A program made the translations under genes and the position numbers. The notes beneath the pieces are model-generated. The model was not told where the DNA came from, searched no databases, and saw nothing but the letters and a program-made list of their open reading frames with translations. Shown piece after piece: positions 38,214 to 46,723 of a DNA stretch of 64,000 nt (position 1 is its first letter; the number at the start of each line of letters is the position of its first letter). Source of the DNA: Capnocytophaga sp. oral taxon 878 (GTDB taxonomy: Bacteria; Bacteroidota; Bacteroidia; Flavobacteriales; Flavobacteriaceae). The stretch covers positions 1,384,001 to 1,448,000 of the forward strand of contig NZ_CP027229.1 in the NCBI RefSeq assembly GCF_002999135.1, written 5' to 3'.

Positions 38214-39677
38214 ATGAAAAAACTGTATTACATTTTATTATTTATAACCTTGCCTCTTTCAGCGCAAATTAAAATTATTCCGCAACCAAATGAAGTAACT
38301 TATCACAAAGGTAGCTGCCAGCTCAGCACCCAAATTACTTATAAACAGGATAATCTTATCACAAACCCAGAGGGCTATCAGTTAGTGATAAAACCTAAAA
38401 ACATAACAATAAAATATGCTACTGATGCAGGTAAGTTCTATGCTGAACAAAGCTTAAAACAGCTAAAAGCTCAAGTAAAATTGGAAGGCAAAAACGCCTT
38501 CCCTTGTCTTACTATTACCGATGCACCTCGCTTTGCTTACCGTGCCTTAATGATTGACCCAGCTCGTCATTATTGGAAAATTTCGGAAATGAAGCAATAT
38601 ATTGATGTAATGGCACAATATAAGTTCAACTACTTACATTTACACCTCACTGATGACCAAGGATGGCGTATAGAGATAAAAAAATATCCCAAACTAACCG
38701 AAATAGGGTCTAAACGTACCGATTTTGAAGGTTCTAAACGCAATAACGATGGTTTTTATACCCAAGCAGAAATGAAAGAGCTTGTACAATATGCCCTAGA
38801 GCGCAATGTCCAGTTAGTACCAGAGTTTGATGTACCTGGTCATAGTGATGCCGCAGTAGCTGCTTATCCTTTCCTTAGCTGTAATGATACTATTATAGGG
38901 GTACGGACTACAGCAGGGGTTTCTAAAAATTTACTTTGCTTTGCTAAGCCCGAAGTATATACCTTTATGGATGATGTGATTACTGAGCTTTCGGAAGTTT
39001 TCCCTTGTAAATATTTCCATATAGGGGGTGATGAGGCCCCTACAGATAAGTGGATGGAACACCCCGAAGCTAAACGCTTATTACAAGCTAACCCCAGCTT
39101 AAAGGCTCAAGACTTAATGAGTGAGTTTTTTCATAAAGTAAATTCTTCTTTAATTAAGAACGGAAAGCAACCTCTTATTTGGATGGAGTTGGATATCCCT
39201 AACTATCCACAAGGCAGTATAATGTACCTTTGGCGTTATCGCACTACCCCTCAAGTTTTAGAAAGAGCTAAGAAAGATGGCTTTAAGGTGATAACTTCTC
39301 CTGGTGAATATGCCTATTTTGATTACCCTCAAGCCAAAGATGACCTGCCTAATGTAGGCTGGATGCCTACCCTAACCTTACAACGGGTATATGAGTTTAA
39401 TCCTGCTTTTAACCTCACTACCGAAGAAGAAAAGGAATATATTTTTGGAGTAGAAGCTACTTTATGGGGTGAAAGTGTTAAAGATCTTTTCAGAGCTTTT
39501 TATATGACGTATCCTCGTGCCTTAGCTCTTTCCGAAGCTGGATGGACACAGATGCCTCAGCGCAATTGGCAAGCATTTATTGAAAAGTTAGACTTTCATT
39601 TGCAATATCTGCTTAAGCAAGGAGTAAATTACCGTCCTCCTGTTGAGTTATCTCAGTTAACAAATAGTAAGCAATAA
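38214..39677 (+). CDS. GH20 beta-N-acetylhexosaminidase, exported
   Basis: The start is set at ATG 38214 (MKKLYYILLF), which opens a clean signal peptide ending LPLSAQ; an in-frame ATG at 38142 would put 24 hydrophobic residues before it. The ~487-residue protein has a GH20b N-terminal domain (about 18-100) and a TIM barrel from RFAYRALMIDPARHYW onward. The catalytic D273-E274 pair is in HIGGDEAP, where Asp orients the substrate's acetamido group and Glu is the acid. It removes terminal beta-linked GlcNAc or GalNAc. It is encoded 85 bp after the GH110 gene in the same apparent operon and ends at a terminator, giving an exo-acting pair for host glycan trimming. Confidence 0.93.
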   Translation: MKKLYYILLFITLPLSAQIKIIPQPNEVTYHKGSCQLSTQITYKQDNLITNPEGYQLVIKPKNITIKYATDAGKFYAEQSLKQLKAQVKLEGKNAFPCLTITDAPRFAYRALMIDPARHYWKISEMKQYIDVMAQYKFNYLHLHLTDDQGWRIEIKKYPKLTEIGSKRTDFEGSKRNNDGFYTQAEMKELVQYALERNVQLVPEFDVPGHSDAAVAAYPFLSCNDTIIGVRTTAGVSKNLLCFAKPEVYTFMDDVITELSEVFPCKYFHIGGDEAPTDKWMEHPEAKRLLQANPSLKAQDLMSEFFHKVNSSLIKNGKQPLIWMELDIPNYPQGSIMYLWRYRTTPQVLERAKKDGFKVITSPGEYAYFDYPQAKDDLPNVGWMPTLTLQRVYEFNPAFNLTTEEEKEYIFGVEATLWGESVKDLFRAFYMTYPRALALSEAGWTQMPQRNWQAFIEKLDFHLQYLLKQGVNYRPPVELSQLTNSKQ

Positions 39678-39689
39678 ATTGTAATAAAA

Positions 39690-39724
39690 AACACTGCATA
39701 ACAAAATGTTATCAGTGTTTTTTT
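39690..39724 (+). terminator. Intrinsic terminator after the GH20 gene
   Basis: AACACTG (39690-39696) pairs with CAGTGTT (39713-39719), with an inner ATAAC/GTTAT stem, and runs into TTTTTTT. Confidence 0.8.
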
Positions 39725-39759
39725 ATCTTGTTTTTAATAGCAATTTGGCAAATTATTTG

Positions 39760-39767
39760 TACTTTTG
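39760..39767 (+). promoter_or_regulatory. Promoter -7 element of the OstA-like gene
   Basis: TACTTTTG lies 24 bp before the start codon at 39792. TTG occurs at 12 bp rather than the usual 19-20 bp upstream, so the -33 element is uncertain. Confidence 0.6.
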
Positions 39768-39791
39768 CGCTCTAGAATGAAAAATAGCTGA

Positions 39792-41468
39792 ATGAAAAAC
39801 CTCTATATTTACATAATAACAGCTTGTTTGCTAAGCTTTTGTGACATTACAGTAGCACAAAATGACAATACCAAAACCCGCCGTATCGAGATCGTATATG
39901 GAGGTGAGTTTACCATTGATAATGTCAAGTATCCAGGAGCTACTATTTTTAAGTCGGACGGACAAAGGGTTCAGTTCCGTCATCAAGGGCTTGATGTGTG
40001 GTGTGATTTAGCTGTCCTTTACGAAGAACGTAATGAGGTTATAGCCCGCGGCAATGTTGTGTTACAACAAGGGGATACTCTCCAGATGAATAGCCAATAT
40101 GTATCGTACAAAGGTGATACTAAAATGGCTGTAGCTCGTCAAGATGTAATGCTGCGCAATGGTAATATGACACTTGAAACTCAAGAACTCTTTTTTGACC
40201 GCAATACTCAAGAGGCTTATTACAACAATTTTGGAAAAATCACTGACCCTGATAATGAACTTACAAGCAAAACAGGCAGATATTATGCGACCCTAAAGAA
40301 AAACCAGTTTACGAATTCAGTAAAGATTGTAAATAAAGAATTTACTGTACATTCACAGGTTTTGGATTATTATCACACATCGGGTAATGCCTATTTTTAT
40401 GGTAAAACCACTATTGTAGGAGCTGATTATAAGCTCTATTGTGAGCGCGGTTATTATGATACAAGGCATCAACAAGGCTATTTTATGAAAGAGGCAAAAA
40501 TAGAATATGACCTAAAAACTCTTACAGGAGATAGCTTATATTTTGATAGAGGAAGACAATTTGCTTCTGGTTCTAACAATATTTTTATTGCCGATACTAT
40601 AAATAAAACTTTTGTAAAAGGGCATTATGGTGAGATTCACAAGACAAAAGACTCAATGTTTATTACCAAAAAAGCTCTTATTATTAGTTTAGTTGAAAAA
40701 GATTCTATTTATATGCATGGTAAGCGCATACTAGTAACCGGTAAACCTAGTCATCGTATTATCCGTGCCTACCCGGATGCACGTATATATAAAAGTGATA
40801 TGCAAGCTAAGTGTGACTCTATTCACTCCAGTGAAGAAATAGGACTTACTCAATTAGTAGGTAAACCAGTAGCATGGACGGGTAATAGCCAAATGACTGG
40901 CGACAATATACATCTAATAGCAAATGTAAAAACTGAGCAGTTGGACTCATTAAAAGTTTTTCTAAATGCCTTAGTAGTAGAAAAAGACACCCTTAGCGAT
41001 GGCTACAACCAAGTAAAAGGAAAGTACCTTTATGGCAAGTTCAAAGATAATAATTTGCGGCAAATTGACTTTATGCAGAATACCGAATCTATATATTATG
41101 TTTATAATGATACTAAAGAGTTAATAGGTATTAACAAACTTACTTGTAGCCGAATTAAGATTTACTTAGATAAGAACCAACAAATACAACAAACGGTATT
41201 CATTACACAACCTTCGGGCAATTTGTATCCGGACGACAAGCTCCCTGCTTCTGATCGTAAGTTCCGTGAATTTGTTTGGCGAGGAGATGAACGCATCCCT
41301 AACAAAGATGCTATTTTTAGTAAAGAGGAAAAAGAACTTAAACCCAAGGAAATCAAAGGAATGAAAAGTCCAGAAGAGATTGATGCTGATGAACATGTTT
41401 TAGCTCATCCTACTGAAAATACTACCCAAATGCCTCTTATTGAACCAACAAAAAACAAAAGAAAATAA
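39792..41468 (+). CDS. OstA/LptA-like lipopolysaccharide-transport domain protein
   Basis: This 558-residue protein has a signal peptide (ending DITVAQ) and repeated short beta-strands of the OstA/LptA jelly-roll type: RIEIVYGGEF, VIARGNVVLQQGDTLQMNSQYVSYKG, VMLRNGNMTLETQELFFDRNTQEAYYNNFG, and further copies to about residue 440. The C-terminal 60 residues are charged (EEKELKPKEIKG). Bacteroidota encode such long OstA-like proteins as probable periplasmic bridge components for lipopolysaccharide export. The neighbours downstream (OmpA lipoprotein, GlmM) are also envelope genes. The role is inferred from the domain. Confidence 0.8.
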   Translation: MKNLYIYIITACLLSFCDITVAQNDNTKTRRIEIVYGGEFTIDNVKYPGATIFKSDGQRVQFRHQGLDVWCDLAVLYEERNEVIARGNVVLQQGDTLQMNSQYVSYKGDTKMAVARQDVMLRNGNMTLETQELFFDRNTQEAYYNNFGKITDPDNELTSKTGRYYATLKKNQFTNSVKIVNKEFTVHSQVLDYYHTSGNAYFYGKTTIVGADYKLYCERGYYDTRHQQGYFMKEAKIEYDLKTLTGDSLYFDRGRQFASGSNNIFIADTINKTFVKGHYGEIHKTKDSMFITKKALIISLVEKDSIYMHGKRILVTGKPSHRIIRAYPDARIYKSDMQAKCDSIHSSEEIGLTQLVGKPVAWTGNSQMTGDNIHLIANVKTEQLDSLKVFLNALVVEKDTLSDGYNQVKGKYLYGKFKDNNLRQIDFMQNTESIYYVYNDTKELIGINKLTCSRIKIYLDKNQQIQQTVFITQPSGNLYPDDKLPASDRKFREFVWRGDERIPNKDAIFSKEEKELKPKEIKGMKSPEEIDADEHVLAHPTENTTQMPLIEPTKNKRK

Positions 41469-41483
41469 AAATTGGCATTTTTA

Positions 41484-41514
41484 TTGCACAATATTACAGA
41501 AAGAATTACTTTTG
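41484..41514 (+). promoter_or_regulatory. Promoter of the OmpA-lipoprotein gene
   Basis: TTG (41484-41486), a 20-bp spacer and TACTTTTG (41507-41514), 32 bp before the start codon. Confidence 0.78.
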
Positions 41515-41545
41515 CAATCTCATTAATTATAAATATTTAAACGAT

Positions 41546-42418
41546 ATGAAGAAAATTATCATTGCAATCTCAGTATTAGGATTGCTTACTACATCGTGCG
41601 TATCGAAAAAGAAGTATGCTGAATTGGAAGCACGAAACAAACAAACAGAGGACTTATTGAATAGTGCTACTGTAAAATTAAATATGTGTTTGGATGAAAA
41701 ACAAAAACTTTCTTACAAAGCAGAGAGTTTAAAAAATCAAAATGATTTGTTACAACAAAACAACCAACAGCTCATCCAAAATATGGGAAATCTTACTACC
41801 CTTACCCAAAAAGGAGCTGAAAATCTTGAAAAATCATTAGAAAGTTTGCGTGAGAAAGATCTTACTATTAAAAACTTACGTGATGCTGTTACCCGTCGTG
41901 ACTCAGTGAACCTTGCTTTAGTACAAAGCCTAAAAGGAGTTTTGGGTAATCTAGATGACCAAGATGTAGACATCAAGGTAGAAAAAGGAGTTGTATTTAT
42001 CAATATTTCTGATAAAATGCTCTTCAGTAGTGGCAGCTATACCATCTCTAAAAACGCTAAAAGTGTGCTTGAAAAAGTAGCTAAAGTAGTAAAAAACAAA
42101 CCTGATTTTGAGTTTATGGTAGAAGGACATACCGACAATGTAAATATCAAAACAGCTTGTATTCGTGATAACTGGGATTTGAGTGTAATGCGTGCTACCG
42201 AAATTGTACGTGTATTACAAAATGATTTTGGTATATCTCCTGAACGTATGACTGCTGCTGGTCGTAGTTATTATGTGCCTTTGGCAAGTAATGGTGATGC
42301 TACTGGTCGCGCTCAAAACCGTCGTACTCGTATTGTAGTTCTACCTAAACTTGATCAGTTTTATACTATGATTGAAGAAGGTATGAAAGATCCCGCTATT
42401 GGTGGTAAAGGTAAGTAA
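41546..42418 (+). CDS. OmpA-family peptidoglycan-binding lipoprotein with coiled coil
   Basis: This 290-residue protein has a lipobox (LLTTSC, Cys18), a long coiled coil (about 22-130, rich in K, E, L, N and Q) and an OmpA domain (about 145-275) with FSSGSYTISKNAKSVLEKVA, VEGHTDNVNI and RAQNRRTRIVVLPK. The Asp of the HTDN motif and the Arg of RAQNRRTR are the usual diaminopimelate contacts. It probably links the outer membrane to peptidoglycan. It has its own promoter and a strong terminator, so it is transcribed alone. Confidence 0.88.
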   Translation: MKKIIIAISVLGLLTTSCVSKKKYAELEARNKQTEDLLNSATVKLNMCLDEKQKLSYKAESLKNQNDLLQQNNQQLIQNMGNLTTLTQKGAENLEKSLESLREKDLTIKNLRDAVTRRDSVNLALVQSLKGVLGNLDDQDVDIKVEKGVVFINISDKMLFSSGSYTISKNAKSVLEKVAKVVKNKPDFEFMVEGHTDNVNIKTACIRDNWDLSVMRATEIVRVLQNDFGISPERMTAAGRSYYVPLASNGDATGRAQNRRTRIVVLPKLDQFYTMIEEGMKDPAIGGKGK

Positions 42419-42444
42419 ACTAAACATAACAGATTAAGAAAAAA

Positions 42445-42486
42445 GAAACTGTTTTGAAATAATTTCAAAACAGTTTCTTTTTTCTT
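42445..42486 (+). terminator. Intrinsic terminator after the OmpA lipoprotein gene
   Basis: A 16-bp perfect stem (42445-42460 with 42462-42477) has a one-base formal loop and a following T run; A-rich sequence precedes it. Confidence 0.87.
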
Positions 42487-42504
42487 AAAAATGCTCATCA
42501 TTCA

Positions 42505-42534
42505 TTGTTCATTGAGAAAAGTTTTGTACCTTTG
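42505..42534 (+). promoter_or_regulatory. Promoter of glmM
   Basis: TTG (42505-42507), a 19-bp spacer and TACCTTTG (42527-42534), 45 bp before the start codon. Confidence 0.78.
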
Positions 42535-42578
42535 CCTCATCAAATCAAAATTGTTAAACTATTAATTGCTGATAAAAT

Positions 42579-43967
42579 ATGGCACTTATAAAATCTATTT
42601 CAGGATTTAGAGGTACTATTGGGGGGGTACCTGAAGATAATTTAACCCCTATTGACACCGTAAAATTTGCAGCTGCTTATGGTACTTGGCTCAAAACCAA
42701 TGTACATAAAGATCGTATTAAAGTAGTAGTAGGGCGCGATGCACGTATTTCAGGCGAAATGGTGCAAAACCTTGTACAATACACCCTTGTAGGTTTAGGT
42801 ATTGATGTAGTTGATTTAGGGCTTAGTACTACCCCTACAGTAGAGGTAGCTGTAACTATGGAACAAGCCGATGGAGGAATTATCCTTACTGCCAGCCATA
42901 ACCCCAAACAGTGGAATGCTTTAAAATTACTTAATAACAAGGGTGAGTTTCTTAATGCCCAAGATGGAGAGGAAGTGCTGCGGTTGGCTGCTAGCAATGA
43001 GGTTACTTTTGCTGAAGTAGATAAATTAGGGGATATTACTCATAACAATATTTACATACAACGCCATATTGATGCTGTTCTATCTCTATTGCCCTTAGCA
43101 ACTATTGAAGCTATACGCAAACGGAAGTTCAAAGTTGCTGTTGATGCTGTAAACTCTACTGGAGGAATTGCTATTCCTCTTTTATTAGAACGTTTAGGGG
43201 CTGATATAGTAACTCTTTACTGTGAACCTAATGGCCATTTTCCTCATAACCCCGAACCACTAAAAGAACACTTAGCTGACATCTGTGCTAAAGTAGTAGA
43301 AACCCAAGCTGACTTGGGTATAGTGGTAGACCCTGATGTAGACCGTCTAGCCCTAATAACTGAAAAAGGTGAAATGTTTGGAGAAGAGTATACCTTAGTA
43401 GCTTGTGCCGACTATATACTTAGCAAGCAGAAAGGTAATGTAGTATCCAACTTATCCTCTTCACGTGCTTTACGTGATATAGCTGAAAAACATGGAGTAC
43501 AGTATAGTGCAGCTGCTGTAGGTGAAGTGAATGTAGTTACTAAAATGAAAGAGGTAAATGCGGTAATAGGAGGTGAAGGAAATGGAGGGGTAATATTCCC
43601 AGAACTGCACTATGGCCGTGATGCCCTTGTAGGGGTAGCTCTTTTCCTTTCATTATTGGTAGAAAAAGGAATTGCAGTAAGCGCTTTACGTAAAAGTTAC
43701 CCTGCTTACTTTATGAGTAAAAACAAAATACTGCTAAGTAGTGGTCTCAACCCTGACAAAGTGCTTGCTGCAATGAAAGAAAAATATACTAATGAACAAA
43801 TAAGTACTATTGATGGGTTAAAAATTGACTTCCCACAAAGCTGGGTACACTTACGTAAATCTAATACTGAGCCTATTATCCGGATCTATACTGAAGCTAA
43901 AAGCCAAGTTGCTGCTGATGAATTAGCAGAAAAGTTTTTAGAAGAAATAAAGCAATTAGCAAATTAG
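42579..43967 (+). CDS. glmM: Phosphoglucosamine mutase
   Basis: This 462-residue protein has the four alpha-D-phosphohexomutase domains. It opens with SISGFRGTIGG, as in Bacteroidota GlmM. The phosphoserine is S106 in ILTASHNPK, the magnesium loop is DPDVDR (about residue 250), the sugar-binding loop is GGEGNGGVIFPELHYGRDA, and the phosphate-binding loop is LRKSNTEPIIRIYTEA. It converts glucosamine-6-phosphate to glucosamine-1-phosphate in the cytoplasm for UDP-GlcNAc, hence peptidoglycan and lipid A. Phosphomannomutase activity cannot be excluded, but the GlmM reading is better supported by the opening motif. A G7 run at 42621-42627 lies in the fifth-to-seventeenth-codon region and is in frame. 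Confidence 0.88.
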   Translation: MALIKSISGFRGTIGGVPEDNLTPIDTVKFAAAYGTWLKTNVHKDRIKVVVGRDARISGEMVQNLVQYTLVGLGIDVVDLGLSTTPTVEVAVTMEQADGGIILTASHNPKQWNALKLLNNKGEFLNAQDGEEVLRLAASNEVTFAEVDKLGDITHNNIYIQRHIDAVLSLLPLATIEAIRKRKFKVAVDAVNSTGGIAIPLLLERLGADIVTLYCEPNGHFPHNPEPLKEHLADICAKVVETQADLGIVVDPDVDRLALITEKGEMFGEEYTLVACADYILSKQKGNVVSNLSSSRALRDIAEKHGVQYSAAAVGEVNVVTKMKEVNAVIGGEGNGGVIFPELHYGRDALVGVALFLSLLVEKGIAVSALRKSYPAYFMSKNKILLSSGLNPDKVLAAMKEKYTNEQISTIDGLKIDFPQSWVHLRKSNTEPIIRIYTEAKSQVAADELAEKFLEEIKQLAN

Positions 43968-43979
43968 CTAATATTCATT

Positions 43980-44020
43980 GAACTTTGTCAAGGTTAAAAT
44001 ACTTTGGCAAAGTTCTTTTT
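43980..44020 (+). terminator. Intrinsic terminator after glmM
   Basis: GAACTTTG (43980-43987) pairs with CAAAGTTC (44008-44015), followed by TTTTT. Confidence 0.8.
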
Positions 44021-44046
44021 ATAACTAATAAATACATAATATTACA

Positions 44047-45876
44047 ATGAAACAATTTCTAATACTATTGTTCCTTGCAATAGGGAACCTTTGGGCACAA
44101 GAATTTGAAGTAACAGGCATCGTAACTCAAGCTTCTGATAAGACCCCTTTATTATATGCTTCAGTAGTAATTAAAGGTACTATTGAAGGAGTAGTAACCG
44201 ATATGGAGGGTAAGTACACTATTAAAGTAAAAAAAGGTGATATTTTGCAGTTCTCTTTTATAGGTTTTAAAACAAAAGAAGTAAAGATCACAAGCCAGAA
44301 AGTGATTGATATTGCTTTAGATGAAGATGATAGATCTCTAGATGAAGTAGTAGTAACAGGTTATAATATTCAAAGAAAAGAAGCATACACAGCATCTATA
44401 CCAGTAGTAGGTTTAGGCAGACATAAAAGAGGAGCTTCTAAGTTAAGAAAAAGCAAAAAAATACTTACTGAAACTTATAAGGCTATTGATGAGAATAACT
44501 TTAAAAGTACTACTACCGACCCTGTAACTACCTTTGCTGCGGATGTAGACAATGCTTCGTATAGCAATGTACGCCGTATGATTGAAGATGGTGATAAACC
44601 GGAAAAAGATGCTGTACGTATTGAAGAACTTATCAACTATTTTGACTATAGCTATAATCCGCCTGCTAAAGATAGTACAAATCCCCTTAAAGCTACTACT
44701 ACCTTAAGTACTTGTCCGTGGAATAACCAAAATTACCTATTACGCATAGGTTTACAGGCCAAAACTATTGATTTGAGAAAAGCACCTGCTTCTAATATTG
44801 TTTTCCTTATTGATACATCAGGCTCAATGGATGAACCAGACAAGATGCCTTTGTTAAAAGAATCTTTCAAATTATTGTTAGAGAGTTTACGCCCTGAAGA
44901 TAAAGTAGCTATAGTAGTATATGCTAGTGAAACGGGGATAGTTTTACCTTCTACTTCGGCAAAAGAAAAAGAAAAAATACTTAAAGTAATTAATAGTTTG
45001 GAAGCTCAAGGTTCAACTGCTGGTGGTGAAGGTATTCAAGAAGCTTATCGTATAGCTCGTGAAAACTACATCCCTAATGGTAATAACCGTATCATTTTAG
45101 CTACTGATGGTGATTTCAATGTAGGAGTACGCTCTGAAGGCGAATTGGAACGCCTTGTTACTAAAGAACGAAAAAGTGGTGTATACATTTCTGTTCTAGG
45201 TTTTGGAATGGGTAATTACCGTGATGATATGCTTGAAACTATCGCCAATAAAGGTAATGGTAACTATGCTTATATTGACAACCTAAAAGAAGCTAAAAAA
45301 GTATTAGTAAAAGAATTTGGTGGCACCCTTTATACTGTAGCTAAAGATGTTAAATTACAATTAGAGTTTAATCCTCAGTATGTAAAAGAATACCGACAAA
45401 TAGGTTATGAAAATCGTGCTTTAGAGAATGAAGATTTTAAAGATGATGGAAAAGATGCAGGAGAAATAGGAGCAGGACATACAGTAACTGTACTGTATGA
45501 ACTAGTCCCTGCACAAGGAAATAAAACAAATGAATTACGCTACCAAAAACAAGACACTCAAAGCCATAATGGTGAATTAGGATTTCTTAAAATACGCTAT
45601 AAATCGCCTTTTGTAAAACGTGCTAAGAGTATAGAACTAACAGAGCCTATTCCTTTTATCCTTACTGAGCTAAATAAAACAGATAATGATTACCGCTTTG
45701 CAGCAGCAGTAGCTCAGTTTGGAATGCTATTACGTAATTCAAAACACAAAGGAACAGCTACTTATGGAAAAGTAATAGAACTTGCCAATACAGCTTTGGG
45801 TAAAGATGAAAACGGTTATCGCAAAGAATTTGTAGAATTAGTAGAAGAAGCAGAAGATGTAATGAATGATAATTAA
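44047..45876 (+). CDS. von Willebrand factor A protein with N-terminal CarboxypepD-reg and TonB-box-like segment
   Basis: This 609-residue protein has a signal peptide (ending NLWAQ), then a carboxypeptidase-regulatory-like domain (about 20-95, VTGIVTQASDKTPLLYASVVIKG) and a SusC-type TonB-box-like stretch LDEVVVTGYNIQRKEAYTA (98-116). After a basic linker comes the YfbK-type module: TFAADVDNASYSNVRRMIEDGDKP, a vWA domain with an intact MIDAS motif DTSGSMD (256-262), and a C-terminal DUF3520-like region to the end. vWA domains bind ligands through the metal site. The N-terminal part is what one expects in front of a SusC plug, yet no barrel follows. It is first in an apparent operon with HAD, TonB-receptor and DUF4249 genes (gaps of 35 and 20 bp). 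Confidence 0.85.
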   Translation: MKQFLILLFLAIGNLWAQEFEVTGIVTQASDKTPLLYASVVIKGTIEGVVTDMEGKYTIKVKKGDILQFSFIGFKTKEVKITSQKVIDIALDEDDRSLDEVVVTGYNIQRKEAYTASIPVVGLGRHKRGASKLRKSKKILTETYKAIDENNFKSTTTDPVTTFAADVDNASYSNVRRMIEDGDKPEKDAVRIEELINYFDYSYNPPAKDSTNPLKATTTLSTCPWNNQNYLLRIGLQAKTIDLRKAPASNIVFLIDTSGSMDEPDKMPLLKESFKLLLESLRPEDKVAIVVYASETGIVLPSTSAKEKEKILKVINSLEAQGSTAGGEGIQEAYRIARENYIPNGNNRIILATDGDFNVGVRSEGELERLVTKERKSGVYISVLGFGMGNYRDDMLETIANKGNGNYAYIDNLKEAKKVLVKEFGGTLYTVAKDVKLQLEFNPQYVKEYRQIGYENRALENEDFKDDGKDAGEIGAGHTVTVLYELVPAQGNKTNELRYQKQDTQSHNGELGFLKIRYKSPFVKRAKSIELTEPIPFILTELNKTDNDYRFAAAVAQFGMLLRNSKHKGTATYGKVIELANTALGKDENGYRKEFVELVEEAEDVMNDN

Positions 45877-45911
45877 AATAACACTTTTATAGAAACTTGT
45901 AATAGAAAAAT

Positions 45912-46703
45912 ATGATTAAACTAATTGTATCAGATATTGATGGTACTATGGTAAATAACCAAAAAGAGGTACCTAATAGCTTTTGGAATGTTTTTGAAAT
46001 GATGCATTCCAAAAGCATTCTTTTTTGTGCTGCTAGTGGGCGACAAGTACAGAGCTTACAACAGCTTTTTGCTCCTATCAAAGACTTGATTGCTTATGCT
46101 CCTGACAATGGAGCATCACTTATTTATGAAGGTAAAACACTTTTTGAGTGCCCAATTTCTTTTGCCTCTTTCTTGCCTATATTACGCACTTGTGAACAGA
46201 TAGAACATATAGGTGTTGCCCTTTGCGGTAAAAATAGCGCCTATATAAAAACTGATAACAATTGGATTTTTGAAGAAATAGCACGCCATTACCCTGCTCA
46301 TACAAAAGTAGAGAACTTTTCAGCTATAGATGATGATATTTTTAAGATTACAATATGTGATAAAGGTATTTCTCGGTTAAACTCTTATAAATATTTACAA
46401 CAGTACAACAGAGAGTTTAATGTAGTAGTTTCGGGAGAAATATGGCTAGATATAACTCGTAAAGATGTAAATAAAGGTAATGCTATTAACCACCTCCAAA
46501 AACAATTGAGTATAACTCCTGATGAAACAGTAGTATTTGGTGATCATTTAAATGATGTTGAACTTATACAATGCGCTACCCATAGTTATGCAATGAAAAA
46601 CGCTCAAGAAGAGCTTAAAAAACTTGCTAATAACATAACTGAATACGATAACAATAATGCAGGTGTAGTACGTGAAATAGAAAAAATACTTCAAAACTTA
46701 TAA
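45912..46703 (+). CDS. HAD-superfamily Cof-type phosphatase
   Basis: This 263-residue protein has all HAD motifs: motif I VSDIDGTMV with nucleophile D8 and D10, motif II AASGR near residue 37, the lysine in the RKDVNKGNAI stretch near residue 194, and motif IV VFGDHLNDVEL near 212. The C2B cap lies between, as in Cof/YidA phosphatases that act on sugar phosphates or flavin-related phosphates in the cytoplasm. The substrate cannot be told. It lies 35 bp after the vWA gene and 20 bp before the TonB receptor. A perfect 12-bp inverted repeat (45979-45990 and 46004-46015) near the start of the gene is followed by ATTCTTTTTTG and resembles a terminator. Confidence 0.85.
   Translation: MIKLIVSDIDGTMVNNQKEVPNSFWNVFEMMHSKSILFCAASGRQVQSLQQLFAPIKDLIAYAPDNGASLIYEGKTLFECPISFASFLPILRTCEQIEHIGVALCGKNSAYIKTDNNWIFEEIARHYPAHTKVENFSAIDDDIFKITICDKGISRLNSYKYLQQYNREFNVVVSGEIWLDITRKDVNKGNAINHLQKQLSITPDETVVFGDHLNDVELIQCATHSYAMKNAQEELKKLANNITEYDNNNAGVVREIEKILQNL
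45979..46028 (+). promoter_or_regulatory. Intragenic terminator-like hairpin in the HAD gene
   Basis: GCTTTTGGAATG (45979-45990) and its exact reverse complement (46004-46015) flank a 13-base loop; ATTCTTTTTTG follows. It lies about 70 nt into the coding sequence and could attenuate transcription of the downstream receptor genes when translation is poor. Confidence 0.4.
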
Positions 46704-46723
46704 TTTTTTATATAGAATCAAGA

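Noticed and set aside
42621..42627. G7 run in glmM as a phase-variation site
   Set aside because: glmM is essential for cell-wall precursors, so switching would be lethal; the run encodes the conserved GGV of the protein start region.
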